A DNA stretch of 44,080 nucleotides, from positions 33,485 to 77,564 of the forward strand of contig CADEGL010000011.1 of assembly GCA_902826885.1 (NCBI GenBank), given 5' to 3'. The position numbers and the translations under genes were made by a program. The notes below the pieces were generated by a model. That model did not search any database. It saw nothing but the letters and a program-made list of their open reading frames with translations, and was not told where the DNA came from. Origin of the DNA: an uncultured Alphaproteobacteria bacterium (lineage in GTDB: Bacteria > Pseudomonadota > Alphaproteobacteria > CADEGL01). Shown here piece after piece: positions 1 through 8,525 of the stretch (its first letter is position 1; each line of letters begins with the position of its first letter).

Positions 1-6
1 GAAGAC

Positions 7-81
7 TGGAGCGGGAGAAGGGATTCGAACCCTCGACCCTCACGTTGGCAACGTGATGCTCTACCCCTGAGCTACTCCCGC
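7..81 (-). tRNA. tRNA-Gly (anticodon GCC)
   Basis: Read on the minus strand, the sequence folds as a complete tRNA. It has a seven-base acceptor stem (GCGGGAG with a TCCCGC partner), a D-arm with AGCTCAG, and an anticodon stem CACGT/ACGTG enclosing the loop TTGCCAA, which gives anticodon GCC (glycine). The T-arm carries GGTTCGAATCC. A U discriminator and an encoded CCA follow at positions 7-10. GCC reads the GGC/GGU glycine codons that a GC-rich genome uses heavily. Confidence 0.96.
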
Positions 82-209
82 GGGTCTTGATGGCCGGAAG
101 ACCGGCCGGTTGGGCGGCGCGCATCTTACGGCAGAACCCCGTCATTGCAAGGGGCCCGCCCGGCGGGGCAGGCTCACGGGCCATTGGGGCTACCGCCTGC
201 AAATCCGCC

Positions 210-1109
210 ATGTCCTCCCCCTCTCCCCAACATCTCGTCGCCGGCATCCTGATGGCCCTGGCCGGATCGGTCAGCTTTGCGCTCAACCTGATCACGGCCC
301 GGCTGGCTTACGACGAGGGAACGGACCCTTTCACCGTCAGCCTGATCCGCACGGTCTTCCTCTCCTTGGCCATCATGGCCCTCTTGATCGTGATGGGACG
401 GCGGGTGGGGGTGCCCAGGGGGCAGTGGCCGGCGCGCCTGGCGATCGGACTTCTGATGGTGGGCCAACTTCTGACCTTGGCTACGGCCATCGAGCTGATC
501 CCGGTCGGGGTCACCATCCTGATCTACTACACCTATCCCTTCATGATCTCCGCCATCGTGGCGGCCTTGGAGCGCCAGCGGCCGCCCGCGCGGCGCGTCG
601 CCGCCATGCTGGTCGCAACCGCGGGCCTGGCCTTCGTCATGGGCGTGGATGCCACCGCCCTCGATTGGCGCGGCATCGTCTGCACCGTGGTCGGCGCGGC
701 CTTCTTCGCCGTCATCCTGGTGTGGAGCGGCCGCAGCATGGCGGGGCAAGACAGCATGGTGCTGTCCTACCAAGTGATGGGCATCGCGGCGCTGGCGATG
801 GCCGCGATGGCGGCCGCGGGGCAGCCGTTGGCCTGGCCGCACAGCGCCAACGGCTGGCTCATGCTGTCGATCAGCGCGCTTCTGTTCACCAGCGCCACCC
901 TGTGTCTGTTCGGCGGCATCGCGCGCATTGGACCGTTGCGCGCGAGCCTGATCGATTACGGCTCGCCCGTCTGGGTCATCTTATTCGGCATTCTTCTATT
1001 GGGCGAAACGATGAGCGCGCCGCAATGGGCGGGCGCGTCCGTGGTGATCGGCGCGATCTTCCTGGACCAAATCGCCGATCTGCGTGCGCGGCGGATCGCA
1101 CGTCGTTAA
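210..1109 (+). CDS. EamA/DMT-family inner-membrane transporter
   Basis: A 299-residue, very hydrophobic protein. It shows the two-fold repeated architecture of the drug/metabolite transporter superfamily, with one EamA half at about residues 8-135 and a second at about 150-285, and roughly ten membrane segments. The second half ends with the typical pattern in which a glycine-rich helix is followed by LLGE and a last helix. The start is placed at the ATG at 210 because it directly precedes the first membrane segment. The in-frame upstream extension (from 87) is arginine/proline-rich and begins right after the tRNA, so it is unlikely to be translated. DMT proteins export or import small metabolites such as amino acids or nucleobases. 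The substrate cannot be told from sequence. The gene precedes the ProX-like gene by about 40 bases on the same strand. Confidence 0.88.
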   Translation: MSSPSPQHLVAGILMALAGSVSFALNLITARLAYDEGTDPFTVSLIRTVFLSLAIMALLIVMGRRVGVPRGQWPARLAIGLLMVGQLLTLATAIELIPVGVTILIYYTYPFMISAIVAALERQRPPARRVAAMLVATAGLAFVMGVDATALDWRGIVCTVVGAAFFAVILVWSGRSMAGQDSMVLSYQVMGIAALAMAAMAAAGQPLAWPHSANGWLMLSISALLFTSATLCLFGGIARIGPLRASLIDYGSPVWVILFGILLLGETMSAPQWAGASVVIGAIFLDQIADLRARRIARR

Positions 1110-1147
1110 ATTTACGTCCGCCGGTGCGGCCGCTATGCTCCGCCGCC

Positions 1148-1669
1148 ATGACCCACACACCCGAATCCCTGTTCCGGCGCTTCGACGAACTCGGAATTTC
1201 CTACAAGAATCACGCCCATCCGCCGCTGTTCACGGTCGCGGATTCCAAAGCTCTGCGCGGACAATTGCCCGGCGGCCATTGCAAGAGCCTGTTCCTCAAG
1301 GACAAGCGCGGCGCGCTTCACCTGCTGGTGGCGTCCGAGGACCGCGCAGTCGATCTGAAACAGCTCAAGAAACGCTTGGGCGTGGGCAACTTGTCCTTCG
1401 CCAGCCCCGATCTTCTCTATGAGGTTTTGGGCGTGCGGCCGGGGGCCGTGACGCCCTTCGGCCTGATCAACGACACCGAGAACCGCGTCCATGTGATGCT
1501 GGACAAGGGAATGCTGGCGCACGACCCGCTCAACTACCACCCCTTGGTCAACGACCAGACCACTTCGGTGTCACCGCGCGATCTGATCGCCTTCATCGAA
1601 TCCTGCGGCCATGCGCCCGAAGTGATCGACCTGGACGTGGATTACGATCCAGCAGCCCCCGCGGCCTGA
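1148..1669 (+). CDS. Prolyl-tRNA editing protein, YbaK/ProX (PrdX) family
   Basis: A 173-residue single-domain protein of the YbaK/EbsC aminoacyl-tRNA deacylase superfamily. The family's conserved lysine is present as Lys46 in HCKSLFLKDK. Other conserved blocks are VTPFGLIND (middle) and YHPLVNDQTT (C-terminal half). Its length and these blocks fit the free-standing ProX/PrdX type, which hydrolyses Ala-tRNA(Pro), rather than YbaK, which acts on Cys-tRNA(Pro). That assignment rests on family resemblance. The ATG at 1148 is the only sensible start for a full-length domain. The protein probably acts in the cytoplasm as a trans-editing factor for mischarged prolyl-tRNA. Confidence 0.86.
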   Translation: MTHTPESLFRRFDELGISYKNHAHPPLFTVADSKALRGQLPGGHCKSLFLKDKRGALHLLVASEDRAVDLKQLKKRLGVGNLSFASPDLLYEVLGVRPGAVTPFGLINDTENRVHVMLDKGMLAHDPLNYHPLVNDQTTSVSPRDLIAFIESCGHAPEVIDLDVDYDPAAPAA

Positions 1670-1744
1670 GCGGGGGTTGCAACCGGCCCCGGCGAGGGCC
1701 AATTATGTCCGTAGATTCTGGAACATCCTCACAGAGCGGGTAGC

Positions 1745-2659
1745 ATGGAAACGATCATCGGCGGCAAGCCGGCGGGCGCGGGCGGCTGGATCAAGGACAG
1801 CGACACGGCCGGTTTCATGGCCGACGTCATCGAGATGTCGCGCACGATGCCCGTCATCGTCGATTTCTGGGCGCCCTGGTGCGGCCCCTGCAAACAGCTT
1901 GGCCCTCTGTTGGAGAAGGTCGTCAACGCTGCCAACGGCGCCGTGCGGATGGTCAAGATCAACGTGGACGAGAACCAGGAGCTGGCGCAGCAGATGCGCA
2001 TCCAGTCGATCCCGGTCGTCTACGGCTTCAAGGACGGCCGTCCGGTGGATGGATTCGTGGGCGCCCAATCGGAAAGCCAGATCCGTAGCTTCGTCGAGCG
2101 CTTGCTCGGTGGCGCCGAGGTCGGCCCCGATCCGATCGACGAGGCGCTCGAGCAGGCCAAGGCCGCGCTCGAAGCCGGTGATGCCGGGACCGCCGCCGCG
2201 ATTTACGGACAGGTTCTGCAGCACGACGCCGCTAACGTGAAGGCCATCGTCGGCATGGCGCGCTGCCGCATCGCCGCGGGCGACCTGGAACAAGGCAAGA
2301 AAATTTTGGAAAGCCTGCCCAAGGAAGCCGCCAACGATCCCGACGCGGCGGCCGCGCGCGCCGCCATCGAGCTGGCCGAGAAATCCAAGGAAGCCACGGG
2401 CCAGCAGGGCGAATTGCAGGCACGTCTGCAACAGGACCCGAACGACCATCAGGCGCGCTTTGACAACGCCATGGCGCTCTATGCTCAGAAGAAGACCGAG
2501 GAAGCCATCGACGAACTGCTTGAGATCATGCGACGCAAGCGCGACTGGAACGAGCAAGGCGCGCGCAAGCAACTGGTGCAGGTTTTCGAGGCGCTGGGCC
2601 CGACCCATCCCTTGACCGTCGCGGGCCGGCGGCGCCTGTCCTCGATTCTGTTTTCATAA
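1745..2659 (+). CDS. cnoX: Thioredoxin-TPR co-chaperone (chaperedoxin CnoX/YbbN type)
   Basis: A 304-residue protein with an N-terminal thioredoxin fold (about residues 20-125) and a C-terminal helical TPR-like region (about 130-300) rich in alanine-helix repeats. This is the CnoX/YbbN architecture. The family hands stress-damaged proteins to GroEL/DnaK and protects them from over-oxidation. A full redox-active motif, WCGPC (Cys46 and Cys49), is visible. E. coli CnoX lacks a CGPC motif, whereas alphaproteobacterial homologues such as that of Caulobacter have been described as redox-active. The protein is therefore probably both a holdase and an oxidoreductase. It is the first gene of a same-strand cluster with the LON-domain, Trm112 and DUF971 genes. 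Confidence 0.9.
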   Translation: METIIGGKPAGAGGWIKDSDTAGFMADVIEMSRTMPVIVDFWAPWCGPCKQLGPLLEKVVNAANGAVRMVKINVDENQELAQQMRIQSIPVVYGFKDGRPVDGFVGAQSESQIRSFVERLLGGAEVGPDPIDEALEQAKAALEAGDAGTAAAIYGQVLQHDAANVKAIVGMARCRIAAGDLEQGKKILESLPKEAANDPDAAAARAAIELAEKSKEATGQQGELQARLQQDPNDHQARFDNAMALYAQKKTEEAIDELLEIMRRKRDWNEQGARKQLVQVFEALGPTHPLTVAGRRRLSSILFS

Positions 2660-2679
2660 GCCAAGCAGCCGGACGCATC

Positions 2680-3351
2680 GTGACGGAGCAGGATTTCGGC
2701 GCGCCTTCCATCGCCTCGCGGGACGAATTGCCCGCGACCTTGCCGATTTTTCCATTGGGCGGCGTTCTGTTGCTGCCGCGCGCGGAGTTGCCGCTTCACA
2801 TCTTCGAGCCGCGCTACCGCGCCATGACGCGTGACGCGCTGGCCAGCGGCAACGTCATCGGCATGATCCAGCCGGTCGATCCCAAGGCGGAAGGCGCGCA
2901 ACCCGCGGTCTATCCGGTTGGTTGCGCCGGCCGCATCACCAATTGCCGCAAGACCGACGATGGGCGCTACCACTACACATTGGTCGGCCTGTGCCGATTT
3001 CGCGTCAAGGACGAGCTCCCGCTCCAAGACGGTTATCGCCGCGTGGACGCCGACTATGCGCCGTATGAAGCCGATCTGGCGCCACCCGCGGACGGCGTGG
3101 ACCGCGCGCGGCTGGTGGCGCTGCTGCGTCCCTATTGCGAGGCACGCGGCCTGAGCGCCGATTGGAGCACGGTGGAGAAAACCGCCGACGAAAAGCTTGT
3201 CTCGGCGCTGGCCATGATGTGTCCCTTCGCGCCGAGCGAGAAGCAGGCGCTCTTGGAAGCATCAACCATCGCCGACCGCGTGCGCGTGCTCGGCATGTTG
3301 ATGGAAATGACTGTGGCCGGCAGCACCGACGCGCCGCCCGTGCGGCACTGA
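2680..3351 (+). CDS. LON N-terminal (substrate-binding) domain protein
   Basis: A 223-residue protein made essentially of the LON substrate-binding domain, without the AAA+ or Ser-Lys protease domains of Lon. The family hallmark is visible near residues 24-50: [19 protein letters not shown] followed by [10 protein letters not shown]. It starts with GTG at 2680, about 20 bases after the cnoX stop. Stand-alone proteins of this type are widespread in proteobacteria and their molecular role is not settled. Adjacency to a chaperedoxin suggests protein quality control, which is an inference. No signal peptide or membrane segment is present, so it is cytoplasmic. Confidence 0.88.
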   Translation: MTEQDFGAPSIASRDELPATLPIFPLGGVLLLPRAELPLHIFEPRYRAMTRDALASGNVIGMIQPVDPKAEGAQPAVYPVGCAGRITNCRKTDDGRYHYTLVGLCRFRVKDELPLQDGYRRVDADYAPYEADLAPPADGVDRARLVALLRPYCEARGLSADWSTVEKTADEKLVSALAMMCPFAPSEKQALLEASTIADRVRVLGMLMEMTVAGSTDAPPVRH

Positions 3352-3403
3352 AGCCTCGCGGAACGAGGCCACCCGAATTACGATGGGCCTAACGGAGAAA
3401 CCC

Positions 3404-3580
3404 ATGAGCACCGTCGATCCCAAGCTGCTCGAAATCTTGGTCTGCCCCCTGACCAAGGGTCCCTTGCGCTACGACCGCGAGAAGCAAGAGCTGGTCAGCG
3501 AGAAGGCCGGCCTGGCCTATCCCATCCGCGACGGCATTCCGATCATGCTGGTCGACGAGGCGCGCAAGCTCGACGGCTGA
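3404..3580 (+). CDS. Trm112-family small protein
   Basis: A 58-residue protein with the Trm112/YcaR signature: [16 protein letters not shown] near the N-terminus and [16 protein letters not shown] near the C-terminus. In eukaryotes and archaea Trm112 activates methyltransferases. Bacterial short versions are mostly uncharacterised and often sit beside lpxK or kdsB, which is not the case here. Only one cysteine (Cys14) is present, so a classical zinc knuckle cannot form. The ATG at 3404 is preferred over an in-frame ATG at 3383 because GGAG lies a few bases upstream and the family begins here. Confidence 0.9.
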   Translation: MSTVDPKLLEILVCPLTKGPLRYDREKQELVSEKAGLAYPIRDGIPIMLVDEARKLDG

Positions 3581-3589
3581 ACACGCGCC

Positions 3590-3964
3590 GTGAGCGACGA
3601 ATTTGGCACCAAGCATTGGCCGGTCGAAATCCGCGTGAAGAGCGCGGAGAAGCGGCTAGAGATCGACTTCGACGACGGCAGAAACTTCGCCCTACCGGCC
3701 GAGCTGTTGCGCGTGGAAAGCCCCTCGGCCGAAGTGCAGGGCCACGGTCCGGGCGGCAAGACGCTCGTGCCGGGCAAGCGCAACGTCGGTATCGCGAGTG
3801 TCGATGCGGTCGGCAACTACGCCATCCGCATCCGGTTCGACGACGGCCACGACACCGGCATCTTCAGTTGGACATACCTACGCGAGCTGGGCGAACGCCA
3901 GGACGAGATGTGGAGCGCCTATCTCGCCGCGCTGGCTGCGCGCGGCCAAAGTCGCGACAAATAA
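3590..3964 (+). CDS. DUF971 family protein (GBBH-like N-terminal domain)
   Basis: A 124-residue protein matching the DUF971 family, the domain found at the N-terminus of gamma-butyrobetaine hydroxylases. Recognisable parts are WPVEIRVKSAEKRLEIDFDDG at the start, FALPAELLRVESPSAEVQGH, and the C-terminal IRIRFDDGHDTGIFSWTYLR. Stand-alone versions have been linked to Fe-S protein assembly in some bacteria, but the role here is unproven. It starts with GTG at 3590, nine bases after the Trm112 stop, so it is probably cotranscribed. It faces the ubiquinone hydroxylase gene with only 16 bases between their stops. Confidence 0.87.
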   Translation: MSDEFGTKHWPVEIRVKSAEKRLEIDFDDGRNFALPAELLRVESPSAEVQGHGPGGKTLVPGKRNVGIASVDAVGNYAIRIRFDDGHDTGIFSWTYLRELGERQDEMWSAYLAALAARGQSRDK

Positions 3965-3980
3965 CTGTCGTAACAAATAG

Positions 3981-5189
3981 CTAGAGCTTCTCTCCGCGCA
4001 CCAGGCGCGGCAGGTCGCCAGCCGTGCCCATCGCATCGCGCATGAAGAAGCGCTTGAGCCGGGGAATTTCGTTCACCACGGCCAAGCCCAGATCGCGCAC
4101 CATTTGCACCGGCGGAAAAGCCGTCGAGAACAGACGGTTCAGCAAATCCGTGGTCGCCGCCAGCGCGAGCCCATCGAAGCGGCGCCAGCGTTCGTAGCGC
4201 TCCAGCACGCTCACATCGCCGGGATCGAGGCCGAGCCGGGCTGCGTCCATCACCACCTCGGCCAAGACGGCCGCATCGCGGAGACCGAGATTAAAGCCTT
4301 GGCCCGCGATCGGATGAATCGCGCGCGCCGCATCACCCAACAGCGCAAGGCGCGGCAAGACGTAACGGTCGGCCAATGTGAATGCGAGCGGATAGCTCCA
4401 GCGCGCGCCTTCGAGCGTCATCGCGCCGAGATGAGGACCGAAGCGGTTCTCGATCGCGCGCGCGAAGGACGCGTCGTCGAGGTCGAGCATGGCGGGTGCC
4501 AGATCGGCGCGCTCGGTCCAGACGATGGACGAGCGGTCGCCGCGCATGGGCAGGACGGCCAGCGGCCCCGCGGGCAGGAAACGTTCATGCGCGACACCGC
4601 GATGGGGCTTCTCGTGCGCGATAGTGCAGACGAGGCCGGTTTGTGGGTAGGACCATTCGGCGACGTTGATGCCAGCCGCGCGGCGCATGGGCGAATGCCT
4701 TCCATCGGCGGCAACGGCCAGCTTTGCGCCCACCGTTCGCCCATCATTCAGCGTCGCGGTCGCGCGGCCGCGGCCACGTTCCAACCGCACGACCGAAGCA
4801 GGCGCCAGGATTTTGACGATGGGCAGCGCCGCCAGATGGTCGCCAAGCGCGCGCCGGATCTCGGTGTTCTCGACGATGAAGCCGAGCGGATCGTTCCCCA
4901 ACGCCGCGTGGTCGTAATGAAGGAAAAGCGGCGAGTCGCGATCCGAGACGCGGATTTCGAGAATCGGTTCCGCTTTGTCCGCCAAGCGCGGCCACAGGCC
5001 GATGCCGTCCAGCGCGCGCATAGCGCCGAAGGCGATGGCGGAGGTGCGGCCGTCGTAAGCGAGGGCGCGCGTTTCGACCGGCTGTTCGCGGTCGACCAAA
5101 ACGACCTCCAGACCCGCGCCGCCCAATGCGGCGGCCAGGGTCTGACCGGCCATTCCGCCGCCGACGATCACCACGTCCGTCTGGATCAT
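3981..5189 (-). CDS. UbiH/UbiF-family ubiquinone biosynthesis hydroxylase
   Basis: A 402-residue FAD-dependent aromatic monooxygenase of the UbiH/UbiF/VisC/COQ6 family. It has the N-terminal dinucleotide-binding motif GGGMAG (residues 10-15), the central DG motif AADGRHSPMRR (about 160-170), and the GD motif with its typical extension, GDAARAIHPIAGQGF (residues 285-299). The length is normal for the family. The reaction is hydroxylation of the polyprenyl-benzene ring in ubiquinone synthesis at the inner-membrane surface. Which ring position (UbiH, UbiF, UbiL or UbiM class) cannot be decided from sequence alone. It is transcribed away from ftsK across a 250-base spacer. Confidence 0.9.
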   Translation of the reverse strand: MIQTDVVIVGGGMAGQTLAAALGGAGLEVVLVDREQPVETRALAYDGRTSAIAFGAMRALDGIGLWPRLADKAEPILEIRVSDRDSPLFLHYDHAALGNDPLGFIVENTEIRRALGDHLAALPIVKILAPASVVRLERGRGRATATLNDGRTVGAKLAVAADGRHSPMRRAAGINVAEWSYPQTGLVCTIAHEKPHRGVAHERFLPAGPLAVLPMRGDRSSIVWTERADLAPAMLDLDDASFARAIENRFGPHLGAMTLEGARWSYPLAFTLADRYVLPRLALLGDAARAIHPIAGQGFNLGLRDAAVLAEVVMDAARLGLDPGDVSVLERYERWRRFDGLALAATTDLLNRLFSTAFPPVQMVRDLGLAVVNEIPRLKRFFMRDAMGTAGDLPRLVRGEKL

Positions 5190-5308
5190 GATTTCAGGTC
5201 TCTATTCCTATAATTTGGCTTGCAGCCACCCGATCCAACCATAGAGGGCGCCTCTCAGCCAGCCTTGGTCCGTGACAAGGTGTTAGAGGACCCTGTTGCG
5301 GTTCTGCA

Positions 5309-5336
5309 TTAACAATTGGCCTAGATCCTGTATATT
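5309..5336 (+). promoter_or_regulatory. Candidate sigma-70-type promoter for ftsK
   Basis: TTAACA at 5309-5314 and TATATT at 5331-5336 are separated by 16 bases. This is a good match to a housekeeping -35/-10 pair in an otherwise GC-rich region, and it sits about 105 bases upstream of the ftsK ATG. It is the most AT-rich stretch of the ubiH-ftsK spacer. A start site is inferred, not shown. Confidence 0.5.
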
Positions 5337-5383
5337 AAAAGAAGAATCGAGCCCCAGGGGATGGGTCTCGTGACGGTTCCTTG

Positions 5384-5406
5384 CGCCCCGCTTACACTCC
5401 GGGGCG
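5384..5406 (+). other. Hairpin in the ftsK leader
   Basis: CGCCCCG (5384-5390) and CGGGGCG (5400-5406) form a perfect seven-base stem with a nine-base loop, 34 bases upstream of the ftsK start. A second, bulged hairpin (CGAGCCC with GGGTCTCG, about 5348-5370) precedes it. No U-run follows, so these are not terminators. They may structure the ftsK leader mRNA. Confidence 0.4.
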
Positions 5407-5440
5407 GGAGGTGGCCGTCTCGGACCCGAGAGGCACCTGA

Positions 5441-7834
5441 ATGGCAACAGCCGTAAAAGTGGCCGGCCGCCGCGGCGCCGGCAAGAATGTCGAGCAGTTC
5501 CTGCGCCGGCGCCTGGTCGAATTGCGCGGTGCGGCATGGCTGGCGGGGGCCTTGGCGCTTCTGCTGGCGCTGGTCTCGTTCCACACCACCGATCCGTCGC
5601 TGAATCAGGCGACCGCGGTGCCGACGCACAATCTGCTCGGCTTGCCGGGCGCCTATCTGGCCGACCTTCTGCTCCAAACGCTGGGCATCGCGAGCCTCCT
5701 GATCGTGGCGGGCTTCGCGATCTGGGGCGCGCGCATCGTCCTGCACAAAGAACCTCCGGCGCTCTGGCTTCGCTTCACGCTTCTGCCCATCGGCGTCGCG
5801 CTGGCCGCCGCCGTCCTGGCCGCCCTGCCGGTGCCGGGCTTTTGGCCGTTGGCCAGCAGTTTCGGCGGCTTTGCCGGACTTTTGATCCTCGATCGGTTGG
5901 CCACGCTGATCGCGCTGATCGGTATCCCCGCGCCCATCGCCGTCGCGGCCATCATTCTGTTGCCGCTGGCGGTGCTAGCACTGATGCAACCGCTCTGTTT
6001 CGGCCGCATGCAGCTTGCCTGGGCCGGCCGCCGCGTCGTCGCGGGTCTACTGGCGCTCGCGCGCCTGCCCTTGACCCTGCTGCGCCGTCGCGGCGCGAGC
6101 TTCGCGACCTTGGCCAGCGAGCTGCGCGGCGCGCTCGGCCGCGCCGAGGAGCGCGCGTCGGCCGACGGTCCTGGCGTCGCCGTTACGCGCACTCTGCCCA
6201 GCTTCGACAACGACGACGAAGACGAGGAGGACGAGCCGCAGGTCGCGTCCGAGCCCAGGGCGCCCAAGGTGCGCAAGCCCAAGGCCAAGCCCAAGCAGAC
6301 CGCCATGGTCTTCAACGGCGACGACCGCGAGCTGCCGCCCCACGACCTGCTTCAGCCGCCGGAGGAATCATCCGGCAAGAAGATCGATCAGGACGCGCTG
6401 ACCCAGAACGCGCGCCTGCTCGAATCCGTGCTGACCGATTTCGGCGTGAAGGGCGAGATTCTGAAAGTATGGCCCGGCCCTGTCGTAACGCTCTACGAAT
6501 TGGAGCCGGCGCCCGGCACCAAATCCTCGCGCGTGATCAGCCTGGCCGACGATATCGCGCGCTCGATGAGTGCGGTGTCCGCCCGCGTGGCCGTCATCCC
6601 CGGCCGCAACGTGATCGGTATCGAGTTGCCCAATACCCAACGTGCGCGCGTCTATTTCCGCGAACTTCTGGGCTCGGACAGTTTCGAAGGCATCGACGGA
6701 TTGCCGCTGGCGCTGGGCAAGGATATCGGCGGCACGCCCATCGCCGTCGATCTGGCCAAAATGCCGCATCTCCTGATCGCAGGCACGACGGGTTCGGGCA
6801 AGTCGGTCGCCCTCAACACCATGATCCTGTCGCTGCTCTATCGCCTGACGCCGGAGCAGTGCCGGCTGATCCTGATCGACCCCAAGATGCTGGAGCTGTC
6901 GGTCTACGAGGGCATCCCGCATCTTCTCACGCCGGTCGTCACCGATCCGCGCAAGGCCGTCGTCGCGCTGAAATGGACCGTGCGCGAGATGGAAGACCGC
7001 TATCGCGCCATGTCTCAGTTGGGCGTGCGCAACATCGCCAATTACAACACGCGCCTGTCGGAGGCGCGGCGCAAGGGCGAAGTTCTGATGCGCAAGGTGC
7101 AGACCGGTTTCGACAGCGAAAGCGGCAAGCCCGTGTTCGAGGACCAGCCGCTCGACCTGCGCCCCCTGCCCTTCATCGTCGTGGTCGTCGACGAAATGGC
7201 CGATCTGATGCTGGTCGCGGGCAAGGATCTGGAAGCCGCCGTGCAGCGCCTGGCCCAGATGGCGCGCGCCGCGGGAATCCATCTGATGATGGCGACCCAG
7301 CGTCCGTCGGTCGACGTCATCACGGGCACGATCAAGGCCAACTTCCCGACCCGCATCAGCTTCCAGGTCACCTCCAAGATCGACAGCCGCACCATCCTGG
7401 GTGAACAAGGCGCCGAGCAGCTGTTGGGCCAGGGCGACATGCTTTACATGGCCGGTGGCGGACGCATCACGCGCATCCACGGCCCCTTCGTCTCCGACCA
7501 GGAGGTCGAGGGCGTGGTCAATTTCCTCAAGAGCCAGGGCGAACCCGAATATCTGGAGGAGGTCACGGAGGACGATTCGGCCGGCGTCGGCGGAGAAGGC
7601 GGCGGTGGGGGCGGCGATGGCGAGGACGATCTCTACGACCAAGCCGTGGCCCTGGTCGCGCGCGAGCGCAAGGCCTCGACCAGCTTCATCCAGCGCCATC
7701 TGCAGATCGGCTACAACCGCGCGGCGCGCATCGTCGACCGCATGGAGGCCGAAGGCTTCATCAGCGCCGCCAACCATGTGGGCAAGCGCGAGGTGTTGGG
7801 CGGCGGCGGGGAATCCCGGACGGCCTATCGCTGA
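5441..7834 (+). CDS. ftsK: DNA translocase FtsK
   Basis: A 797-residue protein with the complete FtsK/SpoIIIE layout. About four membrane segments lie in residues 25-190. An acidic, charged linker follows at about 240-300 ([10 protein letters not shown]). The RecA-like motor has Walker A GTTGSGKS (residues 448-455) and Walker B VVVVDE (Asp584-Glu585), and a glycine-rich tether (about 710-725) leads to the winged-helix gamma domain (about 728-790, including [18 protein letters not shown]). FtsK sits at the division septum and pumps chromosomal DNA toward the dif site, where the gamma domain reads polar KOPS sequences and activates XerCD. The linker is short, as is usual in alphaproteobacteria. 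The ATG at 5441 follows GAGAGG. Confidence 0.97.
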   Translation: MATAVKVAGRRGAGKNVEQFLRRRLVELRGAAWLAGALALLLALVSFHTTDPSLNQATAVPTHNLLGLPGAYLADLLLQTLGIASLLIVAGFAIWGARIVLHKEPPALWLRFTLLPIGVALAAAVLAALPVPGFWPLASSFGGFAGLLILDRLATLIALIGIPAPIAVAAIILLPLAVLALMQPLCFGRMQLAWAGRRVVAGLLALARLPLTLLRRRGASFATLASELRGALGRAEERASADGPGVAVTRTLPSFDNDDEDEEDEPQVASEPRAPKVRKPKAKPKQTAMVFNGDDRELPPHDLLQPPEESSGKKIDQDALTQNARLLESVLTDFGVKGEILKVWPGPVVTLYELEPAPGTKSSRVISLADDIARSMSAVSARVAVIPGRNVIGIELPNTQRARVYFRELLGSDSFEGIDGLPLALGKDIGGTPIAVDLAKMPHLLIAGTTGSGKSVALNTMILSLLYRLTPEQCRLILIDPKMLELSVYEGIPHLLTPVVTDPRKAVVALKWTVREMEDRYRAMSQLGVRNIANYNTRLSEARRKGEVLMRKVQTGFDSESGKPVFEDQPLDLRPLPFIVVVVDEMADLMLVAGKDLEAAVQRLAQMARAAGIHLMMATQRPSVDVITGTIKANFPTRISFQVTSKIDSRTILGEQGAEQLLGQGDMLYMAGGGRITRIHGPFVSDQEVEGVVNFLKSQGEPEYLEEVTEDDSAGVGGEGGGGGGDGEDDLYDQAVALVARERKASTSFIQRHLQIGYNRAARIVDRMEAEGFISAANHVGKREVLGGGGESRTAYR

Positions 7835-7883
7835 AACCGTCTCCCCCCTGGCGAAACGAGCCTTCAGCCCCTATCTAATTCCC

Positions 7884-8525
7884 ATGACCAAGCTCCTCGG
7901 CGCCCTTTGCGGCGCCTTTATCATGCTTGCCGCGTCCGCCTCGGCGGCCCCGGCAGCTCCCAAGGGCAAGACCCTGTCCGACGCCGACCGTGCCGATATC
8001 CAGCGCGTGCAGGACTACCTGAACGGTATCCGCACGATGAAGGCCAAGTTCATTCAGACCGATCCGCAAGGGAAGCAGGTCAGCGGCGTCGTCTCCATGC
8101 AGCGTCCAGGTAAGATGCGGCTGGAATACGACCCGCCCATTCCCATGCTGGTCGTGGTGACCGGCATCTGGGTGATCTACGAAGACACCCAACTGCATGA
8201 AGCCACCTATGTGCCGATCGATTCCACGCCGGCCAGTTATCTGCTGAAGGAGAATTTGCAGTTCGGCAAGGACGTGCATGTTCTGTCGCTGGACCGCGGC
8301 CCCGGCGTGATCCGCATGACCGTCTCCGATAAGCGCGATTTGGGTTCGGGCGCCCTGATCCTGACCTTTAGCGACAAGCCCATGGTCCTGCAGAAATGGA
8401 CCGTGATCGATTCCTTGGGCCAGACCACCGAGGTCGCCCTGCAGGATACGAAGTTCGGCGTCAACTTCCCGCCCGCGACGTTCCAGTACGTCGACAAGGG
8501 CCCGAACAGGCAGGAACGCAACTAG
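7884..8525 (+). CDS. lolA: Outer-membrane lipoprotein carrier protein LolA
   Basis: A 213-residue periplasmic protein. The start at ATG 7884 gives a clear signal peptide (MTKLLGALCGAFIMLAASASA, with cleavage expected after an ASA-type site near residue 22). The mature part has the LolA pattern: an early YLNGIRTMKAKFIQTDPQG segment, then MQRPGKMRLEYDPP, and later beta-strand-rich sequence with NFPPATFQYVDKG near the end. LolA escorts lipoproteins from LolCDE to the outer membrane. Location directly downstream of ftsK is typical of proteobacteria. The TAG stop overlaps the stop of the convergent hydroxylase gene in a shared CTAG. Confidence 0.94.
   Translation: MTKLLGALCGAFIMLAASASAAPAAPKGKTLSDADRADIQRVQDYLNGIRTMKAKFIQTDPQGKQVSGVVSMQRPGKMRLEYDPPIPMLVVVTGIWVIYEDTQLHEATYVPIDSTPASYLLKENLQFGKDVHVLSLDRGPGVIRMTVSDKRDLGSGALILTFSDKPMVLQKWTVIDSLGQTTEVALQDTKFGVNFPPATFQYVDKGPNRQERN

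Noticed and set aside
5321-5336. TTGGCC as the -35 partner of TATATT upstream of ftsK
   Set aside because: The spacing would be about nine bases. TTAACA at 5309 gives a normal 16-base spacer.
6368-7777. 469-codon minus-strand frame opposite ftsK
   Set aside because: It mirrors the FtsK motor-domain codons and shows no family motifs of its own.
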